63,580 bases of DNA from CAYVQE01 sp964633205 (lineage in GTDB: Bacteria > Myxococcota > B64-G9). The DNA is taken from assembly GCA_964633205.1 (NCBI GenBank), contig CAZWFN010000017.1, forward strand, positions 1 through 63,580, written 5' to 3'. The notes beneath the pieces are model-generated. The model was not told where the DNA came from. It was given only the letters and a program-made list of their open reading frames with translations, and made no database searches. Shown here piece by piece: positions 17,326-26,206 of this stretch. The position numbers and the translations under genes are program-made. Within the stretch, counting starts at the first letter, position 1. Each line of letters starts with the position of its first letter.

Positions 17326-19059
17326 TCAGTCGGCTTCGTGGGCGCGGCGCAGAATGCGCTGCAGCCGCTGGCGGCGATCGCCGCGGACGCCGGCGGCGCG
17401 CAGGATGTCGAGCGCTCGCTCCAGCGGCGCCACCGCCGCCCGCGGCCGGCCGTCGCGCAGGCGCACCCGCGCCAAGGCCTCGAGCGGCTCGACCAGCAGC
17501 GGGTGCAGCGCACCGAGCTCGGCCTCCAGCACCGCCAGCCCCTGGCCCAACAGTTCCTCGGCCTGCCGCAGCTGGCCGGCCATGAAGTGCATGCCTGAGA
17601 GCTTGATCAGGGTCCGGCCCACCTCGCGGTGCTGCTCGCCGAGGCGCTGGCGCCGGATGGCCAGCGCCCGTTGCAGCGGCCCCATGGCCTGGCCGGGCTG
17701 ACCGGCGGCCCCGGCCACGCCGGCCAGCCCCTCCAGCGCCGCGGCCAGCTCGAGGCCGGGCGCATCCGGCTGTTGCTCGCGCAGCAGCCGGACCAGCCGC
17801 ACATAGGCCCGCCAGGCCTCGACCAGCTTCTGCTGGGCGTAACAGGCCCGACCGAGCAGCTCGAGCACCGCGCGCCGATCGGAGTCGGCGACCGCCACCC
17901 GATCGATGCGTTCCAGCACATCGCGGCACAACATCTCGGCCCGCAGCGGCTGGCCGGCCTGCAGGTGCACCGCGGCCAGGGCCAGCTCGATCTTGACCGC
18001 CGCCGGACTGTCGTGCCCGGCGGCGGTGCGCCAGCGCTTCAGGGCCGTCCGCAGCAAGGGCTCAGCCGCCATCGGCCGGTTGTGGGCGTGCAGCAGAGCG
18101 GCCAGCTGAAAAGCGGCCGCGGCCACATAAGGATGATCGGCTCCGAACCGCTGGCGCATGTCATCGACCACCCGGCGCAATACCACCTGGGCGCCGGCCG
18201 CGTCCCCGCGGGCGGCCAGCCACTCGGCCTCGACCAACCGCAGCTGCAGCAGCGACGGGTGTCTCGGATCGTCGAGCGCGGCCGCCACCCGGCGGGTGGC
18301 ATCCAGCGTCGACTCGGCCGCGTCCAAGTCCCCGCGCCGCAGCGCCAGCCGGGTGCGGGCCAGCAAGCCCCCGATGCGGTAGGGGTGCAGCGGTCCCCCG
18401 AGCTGCTGCAGCCGATCCAGGCTGACCGCCAGCAATGCCTCGGCCTCCTCCAGAGCACCGTTATCGACCCGCACCCGGGCCAGGCGCAGCCCCCACAGCA
18501 GCCGGGTCAGCCGATCGGCCCGCCGGGCCCGGGGCCACAGCTCGGCCGCGCGCTTTAGCAAGCGGCCGGCCGCGGCCAGGTCGGCCTCCAGCAGGGGCAG
18601 CACGGCCAGCTCGGTCAAAATGGCAGCCGCCGGCCCCGGCTCCAGTCCCGCTTCGACCGCCGCCAAGGCCCGATCATACAGCCGCCGTGCCGGCCCGAAA
18701 CGTCCCCCCGCCAGGGCCAGACCCAGCAGCCGGGCCCGGAGCCAGGCCCGCACCGCAGGCCGGTCGCAGACACCCGCATCCAGGGCAGCGCGCACCGGCG
18801 CCACCACCGCGGCGGCCTCGAGCGGTTGGCCCAAGTCGCTGCGCAGCTCGGCGCGCAGCACCCGCAGCTGCAAGCGGCGGCAGTCCGCTGCGGGCGGGAC
18901 GCGCTCGAGTGCCCCTTCGGCGCTGGCCAGGGCGGCCTTCAGATCTCCACCCAGGCGCTGCCTTCGGGCCCGGTCGTGCTTGACCACCCAGGCGGGCGCG
19001 GTTGCGCAGCCGGCCAGCAGCCCGGCCAGCAGGCAGCAGCTGGCGAATCGCCGAGACAT
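17326..19059 (-). CDS. TPR-repeat lipoprotein
   Basis: A 577-residue protein with a lipoprotein signal (MSRRFASCCLLAGLLAGC). Almost the whole mature chain consists of Ala/Leu/Arg-rich helical pairs that fit tetratricopeptide repeats. The C-terminal ones have the kinesin-light-chain-like spacing of ~42 residues (AMGPLQRALAIRRQRLGEQH; AEELLGQGLAVLEAELGALHP). TPR lipoproteins scaffold protein complexes in the periplasm or at the outer membrane. No enzymatic domain is present. The start has a good ribosome binding site (GGAGG, 4-nt spacer). The gene is divergent from the UbiB-like gene, and an 80-base gap separates it from the stalk lipoprotein downstream. Confidence 0.85.
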   Translation of the reverse strand: MSRRFASCCLLAGLLAGCATAPAWVVKHDRARRQRLGGDLKAALASAEGALERVPPAADCRRLQLRVLRAELRSDLGQPLEAAAVVAPVRAALDAGVCDRPAVRAWLRARLLGLALAGGRFGPARRLYDRALAAVEAGLEPGPAAAILTELAVLPLLEADLAAAGRLLKRAAELWPRARRADRLTRLLWGLRLARVRVDNGALEEAEALLAVSLDRLQQLGGPLHPYRIGGLLARTRLALRRGDLDAAESTLDATRRVAAALDDPRHPSLLQLRLVEAEWLAARGDAAGAQVVLRRVVDDMRQRFGADHPYVAAAAFQLAALLHAHNRPMAAEPLLRTALKRWRTAAGHDSPAAVKIELALAAVHLQAGQPLRAEMLCRDVLERIDRVAVADSDRRAVLELLGRACYAQQKLVEAWRAYVRLVRLLREQQPDAPGLELAAALEGLAGVAGAAGQPGQAMGPLQRALAIRRQRLGEQHREVGRTLIKLSGMHFMAGQLRQAEELLGQGLAVLEAELGALHPLLVEPLEALARVRLRDGRPRAAVAPLERALDILRAAGVRGDRRQRLQRILRRAHEAD

Positions 19060-19135
19060 GCATCCTCCAACAACACCCCTCCGCCGGTCAGCTTAACACA
19101 TCACCCGACCGGCATCGAGAGAACGGGGCCGCGTT

Positions 19136-19164
19136 TTGACGGGCCCGGTCGCCGGTGGTAGCCT
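19136..19164 (+). promoter_or_regulatory. Putative sigma70 promoter of the UbiB-like gene
   Basis: TTGACG (19136-19141), 17-nt spacer, TAGCCT (19159-19164). It is followed by a ~27-nt leader with GGGAGG four bases before the ATG at 19198. Confidence 0.6.
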
Positions 19165-19197
19165 GAGCGCTCCGCCCCGCCGGAATCGGGAGGCTCG

Positions 19198-20973
19198 ATG
19201 GTGCTGCGCCAAGCGGTCGGCGATCTGAACCGGATGCGCCAGATTCTGCAGGTACTGGTCAAACACGGCTTCGGCGATCTGCTGGGGCGGGCGCGCATCT
19301 TCGAACGCTTGGGCGTCCGCCGCCCCGAGGTTCCGACCGACGCCGAACCGCCCAACCGCGCCCCGGCCCAACGGGTGGCCCGGATGCTGTGCGAGCTGGG
19401 GCCGATCTTCATCAAGATGGGCCAGATCCTGTCGACCCGGCCGGATATCGTCCCGCCCGACTACGTGGCCGCGCTGCGCGAGCTGCAGGACAAGGCACCA
19501 CCCATCCCTTACAGCCAGGTAGCCGCGGTGATCCGCGACGAGCTGGGCGACGAGCCGGAGCGCTTGTTCGCCGAGTTCACCGTCGAGCCCCTGGCATCGG
19601 CCTCGATCGCCCAGGTCCACCGCGCCACCACCCGTGAGGGCCAGCCGGTGGCGGTCAAGATCAAGCGGCCGGGCATCGAGCGCACCGTGCGCGCCGACCT
19701 CGACATCCTCTACTCCCTGGCCCACCTGCTCGAGACGGTGTTCACCGACACCAGCCTGTACGAACCGGTTGCCGTGGTGCGGGAGTTCGACCGGGCCATC
19801 GGGCTGGAGATGGACCTGGAACGCGAGGCGGCGAACCTGCGCACCTTCGGCGCCAGCTTTGCCGCGCGCAACTCGCTGGCCATACCGGAGCCGGTCGAGC
19901 AGTTCTGCAGCGGCAAGGTGCTGACCATGACCTATATCGAGGGCATGCACCTGTCGGAGCTCGACCCCGGCAGCGAGACGGCCAAACGGGCGGCGTTGAA
20001 CTTGATCGAGGGCGCCTACCAGCAGGTGTTCGAAGACGGTCTGTTCCACACCGACCCCCACCCGGGCAACCTGCGCTTCCTGCCCGACGGTCGGGTGGGT
20101 CTGCTCGATTTCGGCCAGGTGGGCCGGCTGACGCCGACCATGCGCAACACCATCGTCCTGTTCGGCCTCGGCGTCATCCTCAAGGAACCGGACACGGTGG
20201 CCCGCATCGTCTACCGCATCGGCTCACAGTCGAAGCGGGTCGACCTGGCCGCGCTCAAGCGCGACATCCAGCAGATGCTCCAGGGCTCGCTGGAGCGCAA
20301 GCTGGGCCAGGTCGACACCGGCAAGGTGCTGGATCGGCTGCTGCATCTCAGCCAGCAACACCAGGTGCGGTTGCCGGCCGAATACGTGCTGCTGGCCAAA
20401 TCGCTGAGCACCATCGACGGCAGCCTGCGGGTGCTGGATCCGGAACTCGAGCCCGGGGCGGTGGCCTCGCCCTACGTCAAGCGCATGCTGGCCGAGCGCT
20501 TCAACCTCGAGGACCTGCGCGGCGGGTTGGGCCGCACCCTGCTCCACCTGTCGGGCTTCCTCAACGAAGTACCCCAGCAGGTCTCCCAGATCCTGTTGGA
20601 TCTCGAGGGCGGCCGAATGACGGTCAACGTCCGCGATCCCGAGACCCGCCGGCTGCGGCGCACGCTGCGCGGGCTGGGCATCGACCTGTTCTGGGGCCTG
20701 ATCGCCGCCGGCTTGCTGGCCGGCAGCCTGCCCGGGCTGATGCGGCCCGGTCCGGCGCCCACCGTGGCCATCGTGGCGTTGCTCGCGGCCGGCGCCATCG
20801 CCCTGACCGGGACGCTGCGTTACTTCCTGGCTCCGCTGCTGTCGCGGATGCGGCTGCGCAGCTGGCTCGAACGCCGTTGGGGTGAGGACGAGGCGGATTG
20901 CCGGCAGCCGGTGGCGCCCGAAGAGCCGAAGCGGAATGAAGCGCCCCCAGCTGACGGCGGCGCTTCGGGTTGA
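19198..20973 (+). CDS. ABC1/UbiB (AarF) family kinase-like membrane protein
   Basis: A 591-residue atypical kinase-like protein. Family hallmarks are the KxGQ motif (FIKMGQILSTRPDIVP, near residues 73-88), the VAVKIKRPG lysine segment (~155-163), HTDPHPGNLRF in the catalytic loop (~284-294) and LLDFGQVGRL as the DFG equivalent. Two hydrophobic C-terminal segments (LFWGLIAAGLLAGSLPGL; VAIVALLAAGAIALTG) anchor it in the membrane. UbiB/COQ8 proteins support ubiquinone or isoprenoid-lipid metabolism through an ATPase activity. No quinone-synthesis gene is adjacent, so its role here is not defined; it could act on menaquinone or other prenyl lipids. Transcribed alone from its own promoter. Confidence 0.9.
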   Translation: MVLRQAVGDLNRMRQILQVLVKHGFGDLLGRARIFERLGVRRPEVPTDAEPPNRAPAQRVARMLCELGPIFIKMGQILSTRPDIVPPDYVAALRELQDKAPPIPYSQVAAVIRDELGDEPERLFAEFTVEPLASASIAQVHRATTREGQPVAVKIKRPGIERTVRADLDILYSLAHLLETVFTDTSLYEPVAVVREFDRAIGLEMDLEREAANLRTFGASFAARNSLAIPEPVEQFCSGKVLTMTYIEGMHLSELDPGSETAKRAALNLIEGAYQQVFEDGLFHTDPHPGNLRFLPDGRVGLLDFGQVGRLTPTMRNTIVLFGLGVILKEPDTVARIVYRIGSQSKRVDLAALKRDIQQMLQGSLERKLGQVDTGKVLDRLLHLSQQHQVRLPAEYVLLAKSLSTIDGSLRVLDPELEPGAVASPYVKRMLAERFNLEDLRGGLGRTLLHLSGFLNEVPQQVSQILLDLEGGRMTVNVRDPETRRLRRTLRGLGIDLFWGLIAAGLLAGSLPGLMRPGPAPTVAIVALLAAGAIALTGTLRYFLAPLLSRMRLRSWLERRWGEDEADCRQPVAPEEPKRNEAPPADGGASG

Positions 20974-20994
20974 AAGCAAACGACCGACCGGCGT

Positions 20995-21876
20995 TCAGTC
21001 CGCCGTATCCGCCGCCAGGTCCGCCAGCTTGCGCTGCGCCCGGCGGACGTTCTCCCGGGCCCCGGCGTTGTACGGATCCAGCCGAACCGCGCGCTGCCAG
21101 TGTTCGATGGCCCGGCGGTAGTGCCCGGCGGCGTCCGCTCGGCGTCCGGCACGCAGCGCCTCGGAGCCGAGAATGCCGTGGCACAACCCGAGCTTGTAGA
21201 GCAGCTCGACCCGGCGGGCGTCGAGCGCGTAGGCCTGCTGGTAATGGCCCAGCGCGCCGGCGTAGTCTCGTTCCGCGTAGGCCGCGTCGCCCCGGCGCAG
21301 CAGCCCCCCGGCCCGGCGGCGCAGGCCGGCGTCGGCCCGCCGGGCCACCGGAATCAGCTGCGGGATGTCGGGCGGCGCCCGGTCCGGCTCCACCTGCTCG
21401 GACGGCTCGGCGGGCTCGGCGGTGGCCGGCCCGGATTGCCCGGCGGCGGCCCGCTGGCGGGCCCCCGGCTGGATCACCACCCGGGTGTACTTGGCGCCGG
21501 CCGCCGGGGCCGCCGGCCGGCCGACCCGCCGCAGCGGCAGATCGTCCATGTCGATCCGATCGCGGTCGCGTACCCGGCCGGAGAAGGGCCGCAACCGTTC
21601 GAAATCCGCCATGCCCTCCTCGCGCACCCACAGGTGACCGGCGATGCGGGTGCCGTCGAGCCGACCGCGGTAGAGGTGCTCGAGCTTGAAGCGTTCACCC
21701 TGGTATAGCGGATGCAGCACCCGATAGAACGTGATCCGCGCCCCTTCCTGCTCGACCTGGAAGTTGGTGTCTCCGGTGTTGAGCGCCTGGTAGGCCCACT
21801 CACCGCCGTACCGCTCGGCTTGAACCGGCCCGCTCAGCAGCAAGCACAAAACCGATCCGACCCCGGCTCCACGCAT
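20995..21876 (-). CDS. Secreted protein with C-terminal TPR repeats
   Basis: A 293-residue protein with a cleavable signal peptide (MRGAGVGSVLCLLLSGPVQA). Residues ~20-115 form an unrecognised beta-rich domain (YQALNTGDTNFQVEQEGARI; RIAGHLWVREEGMADFERL). A Pro/Ala/Glu linker follows, then two or three TPR units (YAGALGHYQQAYALDARRV; AAGHYRRAIEHWQRAVRLDP). It is likely periplasmic and a partner-binding protein. I chose the ATG at 21876 because GGGAGG lies six bases upstream; the frame stays open to 21903. It converges with the UbiB-like gene (21 bases apart) and is divergent from the DUF192 gene. Confidence 0.75.
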   Translation of the reverse strand: MRGAGVGSVLCLLLSGPVQAERYGGEWAYQALNTGDTNFQVEQEGARITFYRVLHPLYQGERFKLEHLYRGRLDGTRIAGHLWVREEGMADFERLRPFSGRVRDRDRIDMDDLPLRRVGRPAAPAAGAKYTRVVIQPGARQRAAAGQSGPATAEPAEPSEQVEPDRAPPDIPQLIPVARRADAGLRRRAGGLLRRGDAAYAERDYAGALGHYQQAYALDARRVELLYKLGLCHGILGSEALRAGRRADAAGHYRRAIEHWQRAVRLDPYNAGARENVRRAQRKLADLAADTAD

Positions 21877-21948
21877 GTTCGACCTCCCGTGCCTCACCAT
21901 CACCGGTACGACGGTAGCACGCCCGCCGGGATTCAGGAACCAGCGGCG

Positions 21949-21978
21949 TTTCCTTCGCTGCGGGCTTTCTGTTATGCT
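21949..21978 (+). promoter_or_regulatory. Weak putative promoter of the DUF192 gene
   Basis: TATGCT (21973-21978) lies 11 nt before the ATG at 21990. The best -35 match, 18 nt upstream, is TTTCCT (3 of 6 consensus bases). Confidence 0.35.
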
Positions 21979-21989
21979 CTGCAGCCACC

Positions 21990-22472
21990 ATGGGCAAGGG
22001 GTGTCACATCGGACGGCTGGGCGCTGTGGTGCTGGTGCTGGGTGGGCTCGGTTGCGCCGCCGGTACGGGCTGTCGCGAAGAGGCCGCCGGCCCCCCGCGG
22101 GTGATGCTGAGCGGACGCGGGGGGCAGGAGGTGGCGGTGGCGGTCGAGGTGGTCCGACGGCCCCACGCGCTGCGCCAGGGGCTGATGTACCGCGATCGGC
22201 TGGCCGCGGCTGGCGGCATGTTGTTCGTCTATCCAGCCGAGGATCAGCGCTCCTTCTGGATGAAGAACACCTACATTCCGCTGGACATCGTGTTCATCGG
22301 CGACAACCGACGCATCGTCGGCATCGTGCGCGACGCCCAGCCGCTGACCACCACGCCCCGGCGGGTCGATGCGCCGAGCCGCTTCGTGCTGGAGGTCAAC
22401 GCCGGTTTCACCCGGCGCCACGGCGTGCGCACCGGCAGCCGGGTGCGCTTCGAAAATGTACCCGGGCTGTGA
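21990..22472 (+). CDS. DUF192 family protein with N-terminal membrane anchor
   Basis: A 160-residue protein. Residues 1-~25 are a signal or lipoprotein-like leader (GAVVLVLGGLGC). Residues ~40-155 match the DUF192 family: RQGLMYRDRL, GGMLFVYP, SFWMKNTYIPLDIVFI, and RFVLEVNAG near the C-terminus. DUF192 proteins are small, exported or cytoplasmic beta proteins of unknown biochemical function, often next to stress or cold-shock genes. The length is typical. The next gene on the same strand starts 24 bases downstream. Confidence 0.88.
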   Translation: MGKGCHIGRLGAVVLVLGGLGCAAGTGCREEAAGPPRVMLSGRGGQEVAVAVEVVRRPHALRQGLMYRDRLAAAGGMLFVYPAEDQRSFWMKNTYIPLDIVFIGDNRRIVGIVRDAQPLTTTPRRVDAPSRFVLEVNAGFTRRHGVRTGSRVRFENVPGL

Positions 22473-22496
22473 GGCCCGGAGCGGAGCGGGGGACCC

Positions 22497-23234
22497 ATGA
22501 GCCGCAAGCGAACGATCACCCTGGTGGTGCTCTGCCTGTTGGTGCCGTACCTGCTGCTGGGCGGGCTGGTCTGCTTGCGCCACATCTGGTGGGCCCCACC
22601 GCGGCAGGCCGCCGAGGCCTACCTCGAGGCCCTGGCCCGGCGCGACACCGCCGGCATCTACCTCTACTCCAGCCTGCTGGGCCCGCACCTGGCCGGCATG
22701 ATGGCCAAGAGCGACATGCCGGCCGACGCCCGCAAGCACATGTGGGCCAAGGACTACGCCCGCTGGAAAAAGGAGTTCGACAAGGGCGGTGGCGCCCGCG
22801 ACCTGCTCCAGCGCGAACGCCGGCTGGTGCACGGTCAGGTAGCTATCGCGCCGCTCGAGCACGAGGAGTTCAAGGCCGAGGTGCAGCACGGCGAGACCAG
22901 CGATCTGGTCAGCTACAACGACGTGGCCGGCGAGGTGCACCACTTCTACTACCGGCTGGAGTACCCCAGCCCCGGCACGGCCCCACCGGTGGCCATCCTG
23001 GACAACCTGCGCAGCGGCCGCAAACGCCGCATCCGGTCGGTGGCCATCCGGGTCGAGGTATCGCGCCGGCCCGATCTCGAAGCACCACGCACCTGGTTGC
23101 TCGGCTGGAGCTGGTTGGACCACCTGGCGCCGGCCTTTCCCTTCCGGCACTGGCTGCCCGCTGCCGCGCCGGAGGAGGTGTGGATGGCCGAGATCAGCTT
23201 CAACACCGACAAGACCAGCCTGGAGACCTTCTGA
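22497..23234 (+). CDS. Membrane-anchored protein of unknown function
   Basis: A 245-residue protein with one N-terminal TM helix (ITLVVLCLLVPYLLLGGLVCL, residues ~7-27, shown here in part). A soluble alpha/beta domain follows. The segment AAEAYLEALARRDTAGIYLY just after the anchor looks like the first helix of NTF2/SnoaL-like or DUF4878-like 'lumazine' folds common in exported proteins. I do not recognise the family with confidence. It probably forms a two-gene unit with the DUF192 gene and converges with the PilZ gene 29 bases downstream. Confidence 0.7.
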   Translation: MSRKRTITLVVLCLLVPYLLLGGLVCLRHIWWAPPRQAAEAYLEALARRDTAGIYLYSSLLGPHLAGMMAKSDMPADARKHMWAKDYARWKKEFDKGGGARDLLQRERRLVHGQVAIAPLEHEEFKAEVQHGETSDLVSYNDVAGEVHHFYYRLEYPSPGTAPPVAILDNLRSGRKRRIRSVAIRVEVSRRPDLEAPRTWLLGWSWLDHLAPAFPFRHWLPAAAPEEVWMAEISFNTDKTSLETF

Positions 23235-23263
23235 GCCGCTGGCTGCCGGCGGCGCTTGCGACG

Positions 23264-23674
<411 letters not shown>

Positions 23675-23724
23675 GCTCGCACCCATCCCGCCAGGGTCGC
23701 CAACGCGTCGATTCCGAGTGACAA

Positions 23725-23754
23725 ATGGTATTCCAGCCGCTCGGCCGCCGTCAA
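23725..23754 (-). promoter_or_regulatory. Putative promoter of the PilZ gene (divergent pair)
   Basis: TTGACG (23754-23749), 18-nt spacer, TACCAT (23730-23725) on the minus strand, ~50 nt upstream of the PilZ start. Its -35 box is one base away from the -35 box of the divergent promoter. Confidence 0.55.
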
Positions 23755-23755
23755 A

Positions 23756-23785
23756 TTGTTTGCCCGGTCCGGGCTGTGGTAGATC
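23756..23785 (+). promoter_or_regulatory. Putative leaderless promoter of the metallopeptidase gene (divergent pair)
   Basis: TTGTTT (23756-23761), 18-nt spacer, TAGATC (23780-23785). The GTG start at 23792 lies 6 nt past the -10 box, so the transcript should start at or next to the start codon. Confidence 0.5.
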
Positions 23786-23791
23786 GGTGGG

Positions 23792-26131
23792 GTGGGCGCG
23801 GACGAAACGAGACGAAGCTGGCCGCTGGGGCCGGCCTTCTGGGTGGCGGTGGGCGGGCTGGCCGTGGCGGCCGGCGGGCTGGCCTTCGTACCGCTGTTCG
23901 ACTTGCTGGGCTACGAGTTCAGCGCCGCGATCAGCCTGCTGGCCTCCGCGCTGGTCGGGCCGGCGGCCATCGGAGTGGTGCGCCGCAGCCCGCCATCGCC
24001 AGCGCTGCGGCTGTGGCTGCGGGCGACGCTGGCCGGCCTGGCGGCGCTGCTGCTGCCGCTGCTGATCATCCTGCTCAATGCCCTGCGCGTGACCAACTGC
24101 AACCCGGGTCAAGGATTGCTGTTCTACCTGCTGCTGCCGGTGGCCACGGCGGTGGTGACCAGCGGCTGGGGTACGGCCCTGGCTCTGCTGATCGGCCGGC
24201 GCTGGCTGGCCGGGCTGGCCTACGCCGGGCTGTGGCTGGCGGTGGCGGCGGCCAGCGGACTCCAGGTCTGGAGCGGCCCGGAGGTGGACTCCTACAACCA
24301 GCTGGTGGGCTGGGTGGCGGGTCCGATCTACGACGACGTGATCGAGCCCGGCTGGCCGCTGGTGTTCTGCCGACTGCAGGGGCTGGCGGCGGCCGCGGCG
24401 CTGGTGCTGGCGGCTGGATTGCTGCGCCACCCGGCCGAACGCCGTCTGGCGCCCTTGACCGGTCTGGTGATCAGCGCCGCGCTGGCCGGCGGGCTGTGGC
24501 TGGGCAACGATGCGCTGGGCTTCGGCCGTTCGGAGGACGCCGTGCGCGATCGGCTGGCGGCCACCACCACCAGCCGCCACTTCGTCATCCACCACCGGCC
24601 GGGGCTGAGTCGGGCCCGGGCCGCCCTGCTGGCGCGCGACTGCGAGTTTCGCCTGCACCAGATCGAGTCGTTGCTGGGCCACCATCCGCTGCCGCCGGTG
24701 CGGGCCTGGTTCTTCTCCGCGACCGACCGCAAGCGGGCGCTGGTCGGAGCCGGGCGCACCCAGTACGCCAAGCCCTGGCAGTTCGCGATGTTTCTCAACG
24801 GCACCGCCTTTCCCCACCCCACTTTGAAACACGAGCTGGTGCACGTGTTCGCCGGCGCCTTCGGTGCGCCGCCGTTTCGGATCAGCGCCGCCGGTCCGCT
24901 GTCGATCAACCCGGGGCTGACCGAGGGCCTGGCGGTGGCCGTGGACTGGCCGGCCGGTCGGTTCGACGTCCACACCTGGTCGGCGGCGCTGCGCCGGATC
25001 GACCGGGCGCCCCCGATCCGCGGCCTGTTCGGTCCGCTGGGCTTCTGGCAGGCAGCCGCCGGACGCTCTTACACCCTGGCCGGTTCATTCGTGCGCTACC
25101 TGCTGGACCGCTACGGTCCGGATGCCCTGGTGGCCGCCTACCGCCACGGCCGGCTGGCAGGTCAATATCCGGCCGACGCCGATGCCTTGATCGCCGATTG
25201 GCAGCGGTTTCTCGACCAGCGGCCGCTGGATCCGGGCACCCTGGAGGTGGCCCGGCTGCGTTTCTCCCGCCGGAGCGTGTTCCAGCGCACCTGCGCCCAC
25301 GAGGTTGCCGGGCTGCGGCGCCAGGCCGCGCGGCGTCTGGCCAAGGGCGACTTGTCCGCGGCCGCGGACGCCGTCGCCCAGCTGTTGGAGCATCTGCCGG
25401 CCGACCAGCGGGCCCGGGAAGTGCTGATCGAAATCCGGCTGGCCCAGGACCGGCCCGAGGACGCAGCCGCCATCGCCGAACGGCTGTTGGCCCGCGACGA
25501 TCTGGGCCGGGCGGCCAAGGCTCGGCTGGCCGGCCGCATGGGCGATGTGATGCGGCGGCTGCACCGGCCGCAGCGGGCCCGCGCGCTGCAACGCCAGCTG
25601 CTGGACGCCCACCTGAGCGACGCCGCTGATCGCCTGGCCCTGGTCAAGCTGCAGTGCCTGGACCGCGGTGCACCGGCTCGGCCGGTGCTGGCCTTTCTGG
25701 AAAGCGGGCGCCCGGACGCGCTGACCCTGCTCCAGCTGCACCAGGTGGCGGTGGCCGAGGCCGACTGGGGCGCGGCCTGGTATCTGCTCGGCCGCCAGCT
25801 CTACAACCGCGGCGAGTTCGAGCGGGCCATCGGGCCACTGTGGCGCGCGGCCCGCCAGGGCTTGGGCCACCCCGACCTGACCACCGAGAACCTGCGCCTG
25901 CTGGCCATCAGCCTCTTCCGGGCCGGCGGGCCGCGGGAGCCCGATCCGGGGCGGCCGCCGGCCCCGGCCCGGGCGCGGGCTCAGGCCGCGGCCCTGCTGG
26001 CGGTGGCGGCCGAGTTCCCGCGCCACCGGGGCGAGTTGCTGGCGGCTCTCGATTGGCTACAGCGGCTGCGCTTCGAGCGCAACCACCCGCTGGCGGTCGA
26101 GGTCGAGGGACTGGAGGCTGGAAAGCATTGA
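23792..26131 (+). CDS. Membrane protein with HELVH metallopeptidase domain and TPR tail
   Basis: A 779-residue protein of three parts. Residues ~10-235 contain six or seven hydrophobic helices. Residues ~250-480 look like a zinc peptidase of the MA clan: HELVHVF at about 348-354 gives HExxH, and GLTEGLAVAVDW downstream supplies a glutamate as in gluzincins. This resembles 'peptidase MA-like' domains. From ~490 the chain is helical, with TPR-like pairs (AARRLAKGDLSAAADAVAQL; QLYNRGEFERAIGPLWRAA). The peptidase domain would be on the periplasmic face if the helix count is even or odd as needed; topology was not resolved. Substrate unknown. The GTG start is supported by promoter position. Confidence 0.8.
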   Translation: MGADETRRSWPLGPAFWVAVGGLAVAAGGLAFVPLFDLLGYEFSAAISLLASALVGPAAIGVVRRSPPSPALRLWLRATLAGLAALLLPLLIILLNALRVTNCNPGQGLLFYLLLPVATAVVTSGWGTALALLIGRRWLAGLAYAGLWLAVAAASGLQVWSGPEVDSYNQLVGWVAGPIYDDVIEPGWPLVFCRLQGLAAAAALVLAAGLLRHPAERRLAPLTGLVISAALAGGLWLGNDALGFGRSEDAVRDRLAATTTSRHFVIHHRPGLSRARAALLARDCEFRLHQIESLLGHHPLPPVRAWFFSATDRKRALVGAGRTQYAKPWQFAMFLNGTAFPHPTLKHELVHVFAGAFGAPPFRISAAGPLSINPGLTEGLAVAVDWPAGRFDVHTWSAALRRIDRAPPIRGLFGPLGFWQAAAGRSYTLAGSFVRYLLDRYGPDALVAAYRHGRLAGQYPADADALIADWQRFLDQRPLDPGTLEVARLRFSRRSVFQRTCAHEVAGLRRQAARRLAKGDLSAAADAVAQLLEHLPADQRAREVLIEIRLAQDRPEDAAAIAERLLARDDLGRAAKARLAGRMGDVMRRLHRPQRARALQRQLLDAHLSDAADRLALVKLQCLDRGAPARPVLAFLESGRPDALTLLQLHQVAVAEADWGAAWYLLGRQLYNRGEFERAIGPLWRAARQGLGHPDLTTENLRLLAISLFRAGGPREPDPGRPPAPARARAQAAALLAVAAEFPRHRGELLAALDWLQRLRFERNHPLAVEVEGLEAGKH

Positions 26132-26156
26132 TCCCATCAGCCCGGGGAGATACCAT
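26128..26156 (+). promoter_or_regulatory. Putative sigma70 promoter of the glycogen-related genes
   Basis: TTGATC (26128-26133), 17-nt spacer, TACCAT (26151-26156). It overlaps the stop codon of the preceding gene and leaves a ~44-nt leader with GGGAG near the ATG at 26207. Confidence 0.5.
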
Positions 26157-26206
26157 CGGCACCCGGAGTCGTTGCGTCCGCCCGGGAGGCGGATGGGAGA
26201 TTCAGC

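Noticed and set aside
19198..20973. Calling the UbiB-like protein part of a ubiquinone operon
   Set aside because: No ubi or men gene is nearby, and the family is widespread with varied roles.
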